Counted from the first letter of the stretch, positions 23,364-42,777 are shown. The stretch is 64,000 nt of DNA from Crambe crambe (GCA_963924555.1 OZ004584.1:7315001-7379000); one strand, 5' to 3'. Made by a program: numbers and translations. The notes: generated from the letters alone by a model not told the origin.

Positions 23364-25556
23364 TTAGTTGCATAAAAAATATTTTCTTGATAAATAGTTG
23401 GCCACTTCATATTCTTCCATGTTGTTCAAGGCATCAGTGATATCAGTCAAATTATGAGAGTTAATGGCAAAAAATAACTCAACTGTGGCTTCCAAGCATG
23501 CTTCATTCGTATCATCCTTGGTGAATTTTGGAATTTTGTCTGCAGCAATTCCTAATTCGGTGGCAAACTCCCTCCACTTGCAAACAATTGGTGAAAGATC
23601 ATATAACAGGTTAACAACAGAAGTTCTTGCACTTTTTCGATCAGTCTCTGTAAGGTCAATAGTTACACTAGTTGTTTTTTTTTAGATATTAGCTATAGCT
23701 AGCTATAATTATAATAGCATATAGCCAACCTGGTTTTATTGATGTTGTGTTCTCCTCCAATGGAATCATGACTACTTCATGGGGTGTGGTTATTTCAGTT
23801 GGAGTTGAAAGAGTGATATCCCCAATGTCCTCATAGGCATGGTCAGGCTAGAAGTGCAGAGACCTATTCAGCTAGCAGCAGCTATCTATAGCTTGAGATA
23901 ATTATACCTCATCATTGACGACAGCATATGCACTATTCTGATGTGTATTTATCTCAGTAGTTGATGGTGTGAGTGGATCATGCTGACTGGCTGGAAATTC
24001 AGTAGACCTCTGTCATATATGAGTGGATAATAAGTGCAACATTGAAATTAATGGAGCTATTAGAGCAAAACTATAGTAAAAAAGATAATTAACCTATTAC
24101 CTTTCCTTTCCTCTTGTAATGCAACCAAAAGCAGAAACATATTGATGTACTAGATAGTAGCAGAATAAGAACTGTGATGCTCAATACTGGAAAGAGAATT
24201 ACATGAATAGCTATTATAATGCATACTATGCTTGAAGTATATACTATAACTATAATACCTATCATTGTTGTAATTGTTGCATCAGGGATACTAGTAGTAG
24301 AGTCTATGATTATAACAAACAATCATGTTAAAAAGTTATAGCTAGCTGGTATGGCTAACTTGTTTGTGAGATCACCAGATGAGTTGATTCAGAACTATTT
24401 TCAGTTGGGAATTTTGGGAATGGCTGGAAATGTGTTACCATAAGACTGTTGGATACAGTTCCACCATTGGTTTTCACATATATGGTGTATACAGGTGCAC
24501 TGAGACATTTGCTACAGTTGTTTACACTCTCGCTAATAATTAGGAAATGTGGCTGATTCAACTCAAGGATTCCTTGTATTGGGCAGCTGCAGTGCGTGTT
24601 ATTATGGTAATCAAAATGAACGGCTAGTTCTTGGAAACACACTGATATCAGCTGCATAAGTTCAAAATCAATAGGGTATACAAGCACCGTAATAATATTA
24701 TACCAAAGATACATTCAGCTCCAGTCCAGAATTAATCCACCTTGCACCATACAGTTGTATAAAACCTAAAATCATTTTTGGTTTCAAAAATTTAGCTAAT
24801 ACTATTATTAGTGTTTCTACTACCATCATAAAGTGATATATTCCTTGGATCACTAGGAGCCCCTCGACCTACTACATTCACTGCTGTGACTATGAACTGA
24901 TAGTGAAACATTAGTCCAGAGTTGTTGGTAGGTATCGTGTAGTGAGGAGTCACAATGGAGCATCGTCCAAGGTGGTGAAATGGAATCCTTTCTCCATCAG
25001 ATATATTGTACACCTCCACACAGAACGTCATGTCTGGGTCAGTGTTAGTGATGTCCAAGGAGAAGGGAGGCTGCCAAATCATGGTGATGGAAGAACAGTT
25101 AGTGGAGACTCTTAGGTCACTAACTCTCTCTAGGAATCCTGTATTGCACAATTATGTCGTACAGATTATAAAAAATATAACTATCTACTTTCCTTGTATG
25201 TGAAGATTAATGGGATTTCCATATAAATCAGTCGAATTCATTATACCAGCAAATCTAACACACTGGACTAATGAACTATTACGTTCAGCACTGCAGTAAA
25301 GATGAAGTACACTTCCTGCAGCTCTATCTATCATATCTCCATCCACTCCATCTCTTAAGGTGGCATTATTGAGATGCCAATCAGTGAATATATGTGAAGT
25401 GGAGTTTGGTGCTGTACATCTGAACTCAGCTGTTTCATTTAGAGCACATACTACCTCTGAGGTAACTTGTCCTGAGATGAATCTAAACTGCAAAAGAGAG
25501 ATAGTAAAAACAAAAATCAGTCTACTTCTTGACATGGTTACATCTGCTGCATGCAA
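23364..25556 (-). CDS. gene B: Ig-FN3-FN3-like-TM-Death-domain receptor, 9 exons, ~555 aa
   Basis: Exons are 25556-25193, 25138-24824, 24765-24704, 24651-24360, 24303-24259, 24186-24101, 24009-23908, 23847-23730 and 23647-23364; all phases agree. Residues ~1-29 form a signal peptide (hydrophobic LIFVFTISLL). 30-121 is an Ig-like domain with Cys and DWHLNN. 122-226 is FN3 (TMIWQPPFSL, YQFIVTAVNVVGRG). 227-344 is a second FN3-like, Cys-rich domain. 361-383 is a TM helix followed by HYKRKGK. The tail has tyrosines in AYAVVNDE (~Y416) and AYEDIGDITL (~Y427), then a Death domain (462-550; KWREFATELGI, W~486) and a stop. It is a type I surface receptor expected to signal through Death-domain adaptors. 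Anomaly: the exon 1 donor reads GAAAGT instead of GTAAGT. A start at 25535 is also possible. It lies divergent to gene A. Confidence 0.88.
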
Positions 25557-25617
25557 AGCTTAGCGGAAACAGCCTCTATGAATATGCGCGCGCATACACA
25601 TAGTTACTGTTGATTTC

Positions 25618-25798
25618 ACTTCCCTTCGAACTTCCGTGAATATATCCGTGGGGCGTGGCTCGTGATAGAGAGGTGCTATCTCCACGCTCTTTGCACAAGA
25701 GCTAGTTCAGAACAAGTTGCTGCTAAGAGCGTAGAGATAGCTTCACTCTAGCACCTGCCACGCCCCACGGATATATTCACGGAAGTTCGAAGGGAATT
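25618..25798. repeat. hairpin element with ~40 bp inverted arms upstream of gene B
   Basis: 'cttcccttcgaacttccgtg' through the 'ggggcgtggc' end (about 25619-25660) is mirrored by 25755-25798. It lies about 60 bp upstream of the gene B start codon, so it may sit in or near the promoter. A second, imperfect inner pair ('tgctatctccacgctctt'/'agagcgtagagatagc') extends the fold. Confidence 0.8.
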
Positions 25799-25939
25799 GA
25801 AATCTGATTGCACCCGGTACCCGGATCCACGTACGTACGCCCGGAAATACCTCGCGCGCGCATCGACTCAGCCACCGAAGTCACATGGACCCAGCATGAA
25901 TCTGATTGGTCCATGTGACCTTGCTGGTTAAGTGTATAC

Positions 25940-26416
25940 GTATAGACCATTTTTTGTCGGGGGTGTGTAGTCACATGATACCGTAGAAGGTATGATGATC
26001 CTTACCTAAAAGCTGTATTGAAGAATGCCTTCTAGTTGCTGTACAATAGGCTGCACTAAGCAGTACAGCAAAGAAAAAGGACAGATTCCTATCAATTAAA
26101 ATCTCCAAACTGGATACTTGGCCACTTAAACATCATCAATCCAGGTACCACAGTACCATATGGATCAGGCAAGTCTTCTTTGTCAATCTTGAGCTTTTCA
26201 GCATACCTTCTTTCTAGAGAAGTACAATAGGATCGCGTAAAATGCTCTGGTACAGGCATCTATAGCTTGCTCTCTGAAAATAGTATTACTTTTCTATTAG
26301 TTGCCATTGTTTCTTGCCCTACGCAACATGCAACTAGCGCGCGCCCTAGCTAATCGCGTGGGTGGGTCTATCATGTGAGCTTATGAGTCACACCCCCGAC
26401 AAAAAATGGTCTATAC
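25940..26416. mobile_element. 477-bp non-autonomous transposon with 28-bp inverted repeats
   Basis: 25940-25967 and 26389-26416 are exact reverse complements (GTATAGACCATTTTTTGTCG at the outer end). The interior carries a short coding fragment on the minus strand (26259-26092). The superfamily is not certain; a TA-containing outer end allows a TA target but this was not resolved. Confidence 0.85.
26092..26259 (-). CDS. 55-aa ORF inside the 477-bp element, probable captured fragment
   Basis: An ATG ORF of 55 codons starts MPVPEHFTRSYC and ends FKWPSIQFGDFN before a stop. It reads like the N-terminal piece of a longer protein (Pro/aromatic pattern DLPDPYG, MFKWPSIQFGD), not a random frame. I cannot name the protein. 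It may be a remnant of the parent transposon's ORF or a captured host exon. Confidence 0.4.
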   Translation of the reverse strand: MPVPEHFTRSYCTSLERRYAEKLKIDKEDLPDPYGTVVPGLMMFKWPSIQFGDFN

Positions 26417-26552
26417 AGAAGATTTCACGATCTTTAACTTTGCAACTGCAAAAGCCAGTCACGTGATCAATATGAGGAATCTGACCAATCAGTAGGGTTC
26501 AATTACTTCCGCTTTTGGCTTTCCCATTGCAAAGATCGTGAAATCCTCTGTA
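26417..26552. repeat. ~136-bp hairpin MITE, first of a related pair
   Basis: The ends 'cagaagatttcacgatcttt' and 'aaagatcgtgaaatcctctg' are inverted. The core ('caactgcaaaagccagtcac' onward) is ~85% alike to the next element's core. Confidence 0.75.
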
Positions 26553-26695
26553 CTGTACAGCGGTTTTCCAAAATCTTGCAACTGCATAAACCAGTCACAT
26601 GATCAATATGAGCAATCTGACCAACCAGTTCGCTCCAATCACTTCCGCTTTCCACTTTCCTGTTGTAAGGGGAAAACCGCTGTAGCGTCATGTAA
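26553..26695. repeat. ~140-bp hairpin MITE, second of the pair
   Basis: The ends 'acagcggttttcc' and 'ggaaaaccgctgt' are inverted. The core matches the previous element in the same direction, while the ends differ, so the pair looks like two subfamilies lying head to tail. Confidence 0.75.
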
Positions 26696-26734
26696 GGCGG
26701 CGCGGGGCAATTTCGAGGGTGGGGCAGTCTTATC

Positions 26735-28552
26735 ATAGATACTATAACCTCCGGACACGGGATTGGAAACGGGTGGTTCGCGCGAGATTTTAGGATACAA
26801 TCCGCGTTGTTTGCTGAGTCAGCAAAGACGTTGCCAAACAGTAGCTGAGGCAAGTATTTCGATAATGGCTGAAGCTATAGGAGAAATACAAGTAAGCAAA
26901 GATTGTAACCTTAAATCCAGCTATTATAGCTATGTAATTCACTTTTTAGGCCCCTCTCAATGAGTCTGAGATACATTCAGGCAGTAAAAGGTTTAAACTT
27001 CCTTCATCAAACGCTTCTGCATCTCTGCAAGCTGCAAGAGAGTTATATGCATGGTGCCTGGACTGCAGGAATGAATGTTAGCTTTCAAGTTTTGCTTTAA
27101 TCCATAGCAAACTTGAAACAGCTCTGACTATTTAAAGTCAGCTGTAAACAAAGGTGGGGGTTTACCATTATAGCATTTATTCATCGGATGAATTCATCTT
27201 AATGTGGAAGAAATTCTTGGTGTCATCACCAAAATATGGTGGATTTCCCATCTTCCAGAATATCATCTGATAGGTTTTTTAGGTGAACATGATGGGGGAT
27301 CTACTGTTACAGCAGCATGTCCATTTTGATACATTTATAGAACTGTGAAGGACAGAGTCCATGGTGAAAAAATATGTATGGAGTGGTTATTGAGTTTAGA
27401 GGAACTTTTGGATGAAGAGCTAGCTATAGAAGAAGCAGCAGTCCAATCTTCAGCAACTGGATCCTCAATGTGAACAGAAGTGGCTTGTATTTTGTATTAG
27501 ATCTATATATATATAGATGATGCATTTGACTATTGTACGAGCAATTAAGGCTAGAGAAATATCATGTGGAAAAAAGATGAAATCATGGAAGAAGTAATGA
27601 GAGATGAATGAATTGGTCTAGCTATATATAGTTGCACTGGATATGAATGTCGAAATTGGGAAGGAGTTCTGAAAATGATCATTGAAGGGTGGATCAAGAT
27701 GAGTGAATTGCATGGTTGAAACTTTAAGCAGAGGTTGAAAAAGTCCCTCCAATGTTCTAAAGGACTGCGCAAAGTCCTCATCACCAATAATCAAGAATTC
27801 ATGCAGCATGCTTTTTTTTTCTGTTATAATGATTCATTCATGTTTGGAAATCATTCTCTGCTTTGCATTTCTTTTTCCAAATCAGGCTTGGAACTGTGAG
27901 CCCTGCAATTGCCTCTAACTGGACCTCTGCAAAATGTATTAATCACCCATAGTGCTTGAGTGTTGTTGATAAATTCCTCAACACTGGGATTATCATGAGT
28001 TCCACCTCTTTGTCGCTGGCACCCAAAAAACTTTTCAGAAGGTGCTCACTCGATTTTTTTTTCACTCCATCAATGGAAAACAGAATATTCCATAAATGAT
28101 AATACTATAACAAGGAATATTAGCAAGCTAACAAGAAGCTCTAGCTACCTGTCATTTTCAAACCCAGCAAGGTCTCAGGGCTAAGGAGCATTTTCTTTTT
28201 CTCAACTTTGGAAAACCCTTTCCTTGCTTTTATGCTCCATCCAAATAGACAAGAATAGACAAGAAACTCTTCTTTTAGCCACTATATATAAATGTAATGA
28301 TAAAAATTGTCACAGGTAGGAATATCCATGCATTCAGTTCAGAGTGGGTTTTTAAAGTTTATGGTTATAGCATAATTATGATGTGTAACTTAAGGCCTAC
28401 ACTAAAAGTCAACTACTCTAACTATGCACATGCAAAACTACTTTTATTTTGCTACAACATACAACGCGGAGTGCACGCAAGCAATTCAATGGTTGTCATA
28501 GGCGCACGTGAGCCCGTTTCCAATCCCGTGTCCGGAGGTTATAGTATCTACG
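26735..28552. mobile_element. second P-superfamily element, decayed and internally deleted
   Basis: The outer ends 'atagatactataacctccgg' (26735) and its reverse complement (to 28552) form ~40-bp terminal inverted repeats. They share the first 13 bases with the intact P element at 16215. The flanks GTCTTATC (26727-26734) and GTCTTATT (28553-28560) fit an 8-bp target duplication. Inside, on the minus strand, are remnants of the transposase C-terminal exons: ~28280-28150 (WLKEEFLVYS, LLGLKMT) and ~28080-27880 (FFGCQRQRGGTHDNPS, EEFINNTQA). Frames are broken and the N-terminal exons are missing. A short spliceable plus-strand ORF starts at 26864. Confidence 0.85.
26864..27082 (+). CDS. short two-exon ORF at the left end of the P relic
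   Basis: ATG at 26864 (MAEAIGEIQ), donor 'gtaagc' at 26891, acceptor 'ttttttag' at 26949, then APLNESEIHSGSKRF and about 40 further codons to a stop near 27079. It sits where the intact P element has its companion ORF but shows no evident likeness to it. It could be the start of a different companion protein or a chance frame. Confidence 0.35.
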
Positions 28553-28560
28553 GTCTTATT

Positions 28561-29422
28561 AAGTACGTATACGTAATTCGATCCGTACCTACTACAAAAT
28601 AATTATAATAATAATTATTATACATGCGCGGGGTATAAATCTCGGAATAGCCTTTGAACCTCGACCTTGAGATAGATGAGACGGTCTTGGCCAAATGTCT
28701 CGTGACATTACGACATCATCAACTAGGCTACAAATTGTAGCTAGCTAGTGTAGCTAGCTAGGTAGGTTTATTCAGAGCCGCCAGTTGAAGTTAGCCGCCG
28801 TTAAGTGCAGTACCTGTGCAGTGCAGCAGTACAAATCTTCTGGATCTTTCCATGCTACCGAAGCCAAGGTACCGTAGGCCCTTGTAGGTTCCAAGCATAG
28901 ATAAATGCACATCTGAAGGATATAACCGCCTCAGGTACGAGCAGCAGTACAATTGAGCGATTATAATCAGATTAGAACCAAAATAGGAAAATGCTAGCTG
29001 TTTAATAGGCACATGACCAGAGATTTAAAAAGCTAAGTTGAATCAGCTGATTTTTCATGTGGCAAGAGCATTCAGTGCTTGTGCTTATACACTGCAAAGT
29101 CTGAGAGCATAAATTTGACCTCGAAGGTTTAAAAACTGATTCATTAGGATAAAAAATGAGAATCATAAGAAAGTCGACCTGTATGCAGCTTTTTCAAGCA
29201 TCTGGATGTATATAGTGTTTCAAATTTTGAGGATTCTGATCTAGTATTTAAAAAGAAACACGCACTGTGATTGGCACACCCATAAACACAGGATATGTGA
29301 AACAGACAGAGGACAATTGCTCTGTAATAACATTGCTGTGTATAAACAATAGCATGATAAGAACTTATTTTGATGATCGATGTTTGACAACACCTTATTT
29401 TTAGAATACTTCGACTGGAATC
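28561..29422. other. intergenic region upstream of gene A
   Basis: No exon is seen on either strand. It contains GC-richer patches near 28640-28700 and 28780-28930 that may be promoter sequence for gene A. An AATAATTATAATAATAATT palindrome-like stretch at 28601-28621 is at its left edge. No TATA box could be placed with confidence. Confidence 0.35.
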
Positions 29423-37125
<7,703 letters not shown>

Positions 37126-37961
37126 GTAGGGACATGAAAATTTTTTTTTTATTTTTGTTATTGTTCTAAATTCAATTAGTCTTTCTGCAGTATAATTATA
37201 GTCAATATTATTTTTTGTTGCCGCACCAATTGACTGCTCTTGATTAACCCTAGATCTGCACATGCACAAGGGTTATAGTATGTACTCAGTTTGTCTGTCT
37301 GTCTGTTACAACTATTCCGGAGCCAGCAGCGCTTACCACGCTTCAGCTTCAGTCTTAATAATGTCTAGACATGACGATACTCTCGAGTGTTTAAATTGAG
37401 CGGATTTTTGAAATAAGGCTTTATTCCAGAAAAAAGGAGCTCTGTACTATATAGCCTATACTCCATATAATGCACACTCTGCTATATACTACAAGGTGAG
37501 TTGATTAGAGCAACAGCATAAATCTCATAGATAGCTAGAGTATCTTTAGTGACAAGTCTACGACAACTTCATATCTTACCTGCATGCAGTTCTCCAAGCA
37601 GTATATTTTACATGCAGGCACTGCAAAATGAGAATGTGGAGTCTGTAGTACAGACACTGCTAGCTAGCTCATCTCAATATCCACACATATAGTGTGTGCA
37701 GAGGGTTAGCACTTCAGTGCTTTTCATTATTATTATTGTTTATGAAGACAAGCAGTCAACATCAATAACCCCTATTATGCCAGCATTGTGGTTCAACCCA
37801 TTGTGCCCAAAAATATGCCAGCATAATTTGCATGTCCCTACCTCAATGACTTTAAATAAAATAGAGGAATCGGAAGCTTCGACATCAAACACACAAACCC
37901 TGCAGCATTAATTTTAGACATCAAAACCACAATCACTGCAGTAGGATAAAGGTTGTATATG

Positions 37962-37962
<1 letters not shown>

Positions 37963-38051
<89 letters not shown>
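37963..38051. repeat. (TC)n followed by (CA)n microsatellite
   Basis: About 35 TC units pass directly into about 9 CA units. Confidence 0.96.
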
Positions 38052-38052
<1 letters not shown>

Positions 38053-38105
38053 TTTCCTCATCCTTGAATGAGAGAGAGAGGTAATGCTTACACACACGAA
38101 GGGGT

Positions 38106-38435
38106 TCAAAATTTGTGGTTCGATTTGCTGAGAATAGTACGTGCAATAGTTGAATGAGTACCCAAATTTTGTTGGAACAGATAAGTGCTGAGGGATATAA
38201 TTGTGTGCCCAGTCCAATTGATCAAAGAAGACAGCACACTTGCCCTCTCAGAATTCACATTCCACATTTCAAACCCAACATGCATTGTTGCTCCTGCTAG
38301 ATCAGTGCTTAATATAGCACTGTGCCCTCGCCTGCATGGACAAGTTAAAGCACAGTGTGTGAGTGGGTTACAAACTTTGAAAGTGGCTTCTTTGATCTTT
38401 GGGCTGGGCATGACAACTATTTTTTTACATCCCAT
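38106..38435 (-). other. 109-codon open stretch, unassigned, perhaps a fragment of an old ORF
   Basis: The reading is protein-like (PLTHCALTCPCRRGHSA, ATMHVGFEMWNVNSERA, HSTIARTILSKSNHKF), with paired Cys and few low-complexity residues. It has no obvious splice context or neighbours of the same kind. I cannot name a family. It may be a relic of a transposon or a captured gene, or chance. Confidence 0.25.
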
Positions 38436-39146
38436 ACTGTGAAAAAAGCAGGGCCTGGTACGAGGCTATAACAGCTATAACCTTACTATAATCAATGGGA
38501 GTCTCTTGTTCTTATTGTAGGCCTAATTTTTCTATCCAAGTCTGCTTGTCTTGTGCTTGTCACTCTTGCCATTATTAGGCCTATATACCAATGTTTAATC
38601 CAACCAAAGCAAATTTTGATCAGATATTTGACCTTTAGACCCGGTCTTTGTCATTTTTCCTGGCATGAAAAATCTACTGGTTCAACCATCAGCCATTTTA
38701 CACATCACCTGGGGCACACTTTGTAGTATCTGGGGAAGTTATAACAAAAGTAGCAAGCAATGGGATGCAAATGAAATACTGTAGTTACTTAAATTCAATA
38801 TGAAAATTAAAATGCTACCTTTTACTGCAGTATATATGGATGCCCAGGAGGTACTCCAGGAAACTGAACATACTAGTTCATGATTTTTAGCTGTTTTCTT
38901 GTATCAAATCGTTTTTGTTTTATCACTGCTGTGACCTTTACTACTCATTAATATTGACCTTAGCTACTACTGAACATAGCTACTAGTTCATGATTTTTAC
39001 CTTTATATCAATTATGGAGCATGCGCATTATGTACACACAGCACTACTAATTCGGGACACGTATATAGGTACTGTATGTACCATACATATGCCAGGGGCA
39101 TTTTAGAGTGTAGACTACTGTATACTAGGGAAATGCAAAGCATTAT

Positions 39147-39327
39147 CAGGGTTTTTATTTCAAGGGGGTGAGGAGGGGCTTCTGCCCCCTCTAAACGATG
39201 GCTTGCCCCCCTAGTAATTAACTAGCTTTCATAATGAGATTTCCACATACATGTACTGGTTTGTAGTTGCCCTTCCTCAAATTTTTTTCACTAGGCATTT
39301 TCGAGCAAAATTCTGAATTAAACCCTG
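39147..39327. repeat. 181-bp MITE with CAGGGTTT ends
   Basis: The ends 'cagggttt' and 'aaaccctg' are inverted. The interior 'cttctgccccctctaaacga' is shared with the copy at 40147. Confidence 0.7.
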
Positions 39328-39683
39328 ATTGTGGTGAATGAAGCCTTAGCCAATGATGTGAAAACCTGTAGAATAAGGGTAAAAGAGTTTCAGTCTTACA
39401 AATTTCGACCTGCCATCCCTAGTACTAACACACTCTCTGATAATAAGATCAGCGTACTGATTTACTGGCTGTAGCTATCACATTAATATTGTTACCATCT
39501 GCTCGAGCACTATCTTGTTTGGACTAACAACATGCTATACAAAATCAGTGCTATCAGTAGCATAGCTAATCTTTCTCGCCATATTGAAGCCTGCACACTA
39601 TTAATTGGTGCAGCTCCACCCCTGCGTCCCCTTCTCCCTGGCATAATTTTCTTTTCCGACATTGTTATACATTCATTTTATAG

Positions 39684-41110
39684 GATCTTTAGGTCTGGTC
39701 ATCGAGCCCAAAGTGAATCTATCAGCAGATCCAGACAATGTCTTAATCCACTGGTTGCCACCATATTCAATGGATGTACCTGAGAACACAACGTGGTTCA
39801 ATGTGAAGATATTAGAAGTACTGATCATAGACAAGAATGTCACTACTAACTTTACATGCAAAGCAGCTCTTTGAACCTGGTCACGTGTATAGCTGCATAA
39901 TAACTTCATGGAATGTGGCTGGAAAGGGTGAATCAGTTACTGTTCAAGTCATGATACCTGGTCCCACTCCTACCATGCAAATACCCTCATCATCTATCGC
40001 TGTGGACACATACAGATGATGCCTTGATTGCAGGTGGGTGTGCATGCATACATATAATTAGTATGTTAAATAATTATGGTGACCTATTGTTCTTCTTTTA
40101 TGGTAACACCGTGTAACATTTACTATTACCTAATTTGTAGACAATTCAGGGTTTATTTCAGGGGGCAGAGGAGACTTCTGCCCCCCCTAAACGATGGCTT
40201 GCCCCCCCCCCCCCCCTAGTAATGAGATTACACATACATTTACTAGTTTGTAGTTGCCCCTCCTCAAATTCTTTCGCAAGGCATTTGCCCCCCCCCCCCC
40301 CCCCTCGAGCAATAAATCCTGTGATATCAAGTTGCAATTCCTAGAGGTTGATGTATGTGTAGCCTAATTAATTTAATAAAGACACTCATCATACATACAT
40401 CCCAGGTTCTGAGTTCAATCTAGCACTGCCCATAGCGGTAGCATGAGAAAAAAGATAGTAAACTAATTACAGTCTATGGCAAAATCAACGATCTATTCTA
40501 TCTAGCTAACTATAGATTGTTTCAGTCTAATATGTGTTCTAACCAGTTTCTCTCTGATGTCATAGTCTATCAGGGGGCTGTCCCTAACACCCTTCCACAT
40601 TATTTTTGGAAATAAGCATGCAGGATAGGACTAGTTATGGTCTGTCAACCAGAATCTTATAGTGATGCGTGTATCATGCTGAATATGGCTTATTTTTACC
40701 TATAGCCATCATCCTTGTTGTTTCTTTGCTGGTATGGTTGCTTATTTCTTAATATATGTGTGTGTGTGTGTGTGTTTGTGTGTCTTTCAAGAGTGAGAGA
40801 TCGGTGAAATAATATGATGGACAACACCTAGTTGAGAAGTCTCCCATGGGCGCTTTGAGTCCAAGGCAAGCATCTGATGGTATCACAAACTGCTTGATGA
40901 TCACTCTTATAAGTTTATGCGGTTTATAATTGTAACATTGATGTTATGGATACAGGATGGTCAAATTTTTTTCAGGAAACCCAATCAAACTTCATCTTCA
41001 CAAGAGAGATATGAGTATGCATGTTGGAATGATACAGCCAGCCATTGAGTCACAATCATATTCAGCTGACCACTTCCTGAGAATGAATGAGCAAGACATA
41101 GATCCAAGAG
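39684..41110 (+). pseudogene. A': broken partial receptor copy (FN3 + TM + tail exon)
   Basis: After 'ttttatag' at 39683 an FN3-like exon reads GSLGLVIEPKVNLSADPDN and VLIHWLPPYSMDVP, then stops. The rest (EPGHVYSCIITSWNVAGKG) continues in another frame to ~40019, so one frameshift divides it. A TM-like piece at 40706-40752 (IAIILVVSLLVWLLIS) ends in a stop. A tail-like piece follows ~40975-41110 (GNPIKLHLHKRD). No Ig domain or signal peptide is found upstream. It is a decayed relative of gene A on the same strand. Confidence 0.75.
40147..40322. repeat. second CAGGGTTT-type MITE with poly-C tracts, inside A'
   Basis: It shares 'ggcagaggagacttctgccc' and 'aaacgatggcttgcccccc' with the copy at 39147. 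Two C tracts (40204-40217 and 40287-40304) are where copies differ in length. Confidence 0.7.
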
Positions 41111-41274
41111 TAATTTCTTTGACACTAGCATTAGTATGTATCACTTGCACTGCTTCCAGGTGTTTCAATTTAACCAAAATGGCAGTTACCTCCACTTCCT
41201 CTTATGCACTCCAACCCAATCCTTTCATGTTTGTGTTTATCACACATTCATATCTGCTATGCATGGTTGTTTAA

Positions 41275-42777
41275 AAGTGTGGTGAAGGTGTTATTTCAGT
41301 GTACAAACTGGAGTCAATAAGTGCATGATGATTGAACTAACCATTACCACATGCTTGAATGTAAACTGGGTCAGGTAGGTATAGTGATTGTGAAACAGCC
41401 CAAGGGGGAGAAGTTCACGTAAGGTCTCAGTGAGGGAGATGTGCCTCCCACGCAGAGCAAGAAGCCAAAAATGCTTGGGTTCTAAAATACGGGGCCGCAC
41501 AGCAGAAGCTTCCCCCAAACAGTCCCTTCCCAAGATAATTATTGCCAAGTATAGGACAAAAATAGCCTATGTCTGTTATGCATGGTGATACTTAATTTGA
41601 ATTTTGGTACACTACATAATGTTAGATGATTTTACATTTTTATAGCCTCTGATGCTATATACATGTAGAAGGAATGAAGACACTGCTAAAGGAAATCAGG
41701 AGTGGGCAAATTTAAGTGGAACAACTCTGAGTGCCAAAAAATCCAGTTTTCTACAACTATACCAGAACATGATTTATATTAAATTAGAATCCAGTAACTA
41801 CAATCATTCATATTTGGACATGGTTTGTTTGTTTGGCAAACGATTTCTTTTGCATCACATCACATATTGATCATGTAAACTAATACATTACCTGATGTCA
41901 TCACAGTCTCTGCTGGTAGAAATTGTGCAATGTCAAGCCAAAAAAGTGCCACACCACAAAATTGAGGGATGGACCCACTGAGCGACGGTCCAAGACTCAG
42001 GAGGGGCAGTGCAGTGGCACCATAATGTTAGAGAACAAATCCTTGCAAGACTCTACGTTCTTGGCAATTGTTTTTAGATAACATTCCAGTCTACACAATA
42101 TACTAGGGCACACATGGGCAGGTCTTGTCTGAGAAAAGGTGATACTGTATAGTGGGGAGTTTTCATGGAGTTAAAAGTTTTGGGGATTGATTTAGACTCT
42201 ATTGCACTTTGCACTGGAGAGGTCACTGTACAGTATACAGAGCTAGACTGCATTAATGGTGTATCATAAAATTTTGTTGTGTGTGTCCTTGTTCTTCTTG
42301 ACGTTGAGGGTCTTCTATCTGATCGAAGTTCTATTCTATTTGAACACATTTTTTTTTTGTAGTTACTTCTATAATAATAATATATAATGGTGGGAGAAAA
42401 AAACCTGAAAAAGATAAAATTGACTATAAAAATTATACTTCAATAAACTTTCACCAAACGAAAATTTTTTAGTACTAAGAATGTGCAAAAAAAAGCATGT
42501 AATTTTTTTGGTCAGGGAAAAAACCCTTACGGGTAAAAAAAAACCCTGAAAAAGAAAGTTTAGTTTCAGGTGGTAGAGGTTTGAGCCCACAGGACTGCAA
42601 AATACATCAAGAAAAGAATACATGATCACATGATCTGAATAATTATTGTATATACGCCCATTACCACTGGCCCCGTGGAGCCCACAGAGCCAGCCATGCA
42701 CTTGAGGTCTAATAACGAAGTGTGACTAGAGTCCTCCATCCAGGGCCCAGTAAGCTAGAGCACACATGTGAAACTCA
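41275..42777. other. non-coding stretch between A' and kinase gene C
   Basis: Short open stretches occur on both strands (for example 41548-41291 minus, HFWLLALRGRHISLTETL) but none has a splice context or recognisable domain. Repeat-like A-rich 'aaaaccctg' motifs cluster at 42400-42560. The 3' UTR of gene C must run leftward into this region. Confidence 0.35.

Larger units (their letters stand above)
37169..39683. other. region between gene A and receptor copy A': repeats, one unassigned open stretch
   Basis: No exon matching genes A or B was seen. Contents: a 'gtctgtctgtctgt' repeat near 37290, a (TC)n/(CA)n tract at 37963-38051, a minus-strand open stretch at 38106-38435, and a CAGGGTTT-ended MITE at 39147-39327. 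If gene A has further tail exons, they would be here. Confidence 0.4.

Noticed and set aside
41291-41548. 85-codon minus-strand frame that looks partly protein-like
   Set aside because: No domain, splice context or neighbour supports it; left as unassigned sequence.
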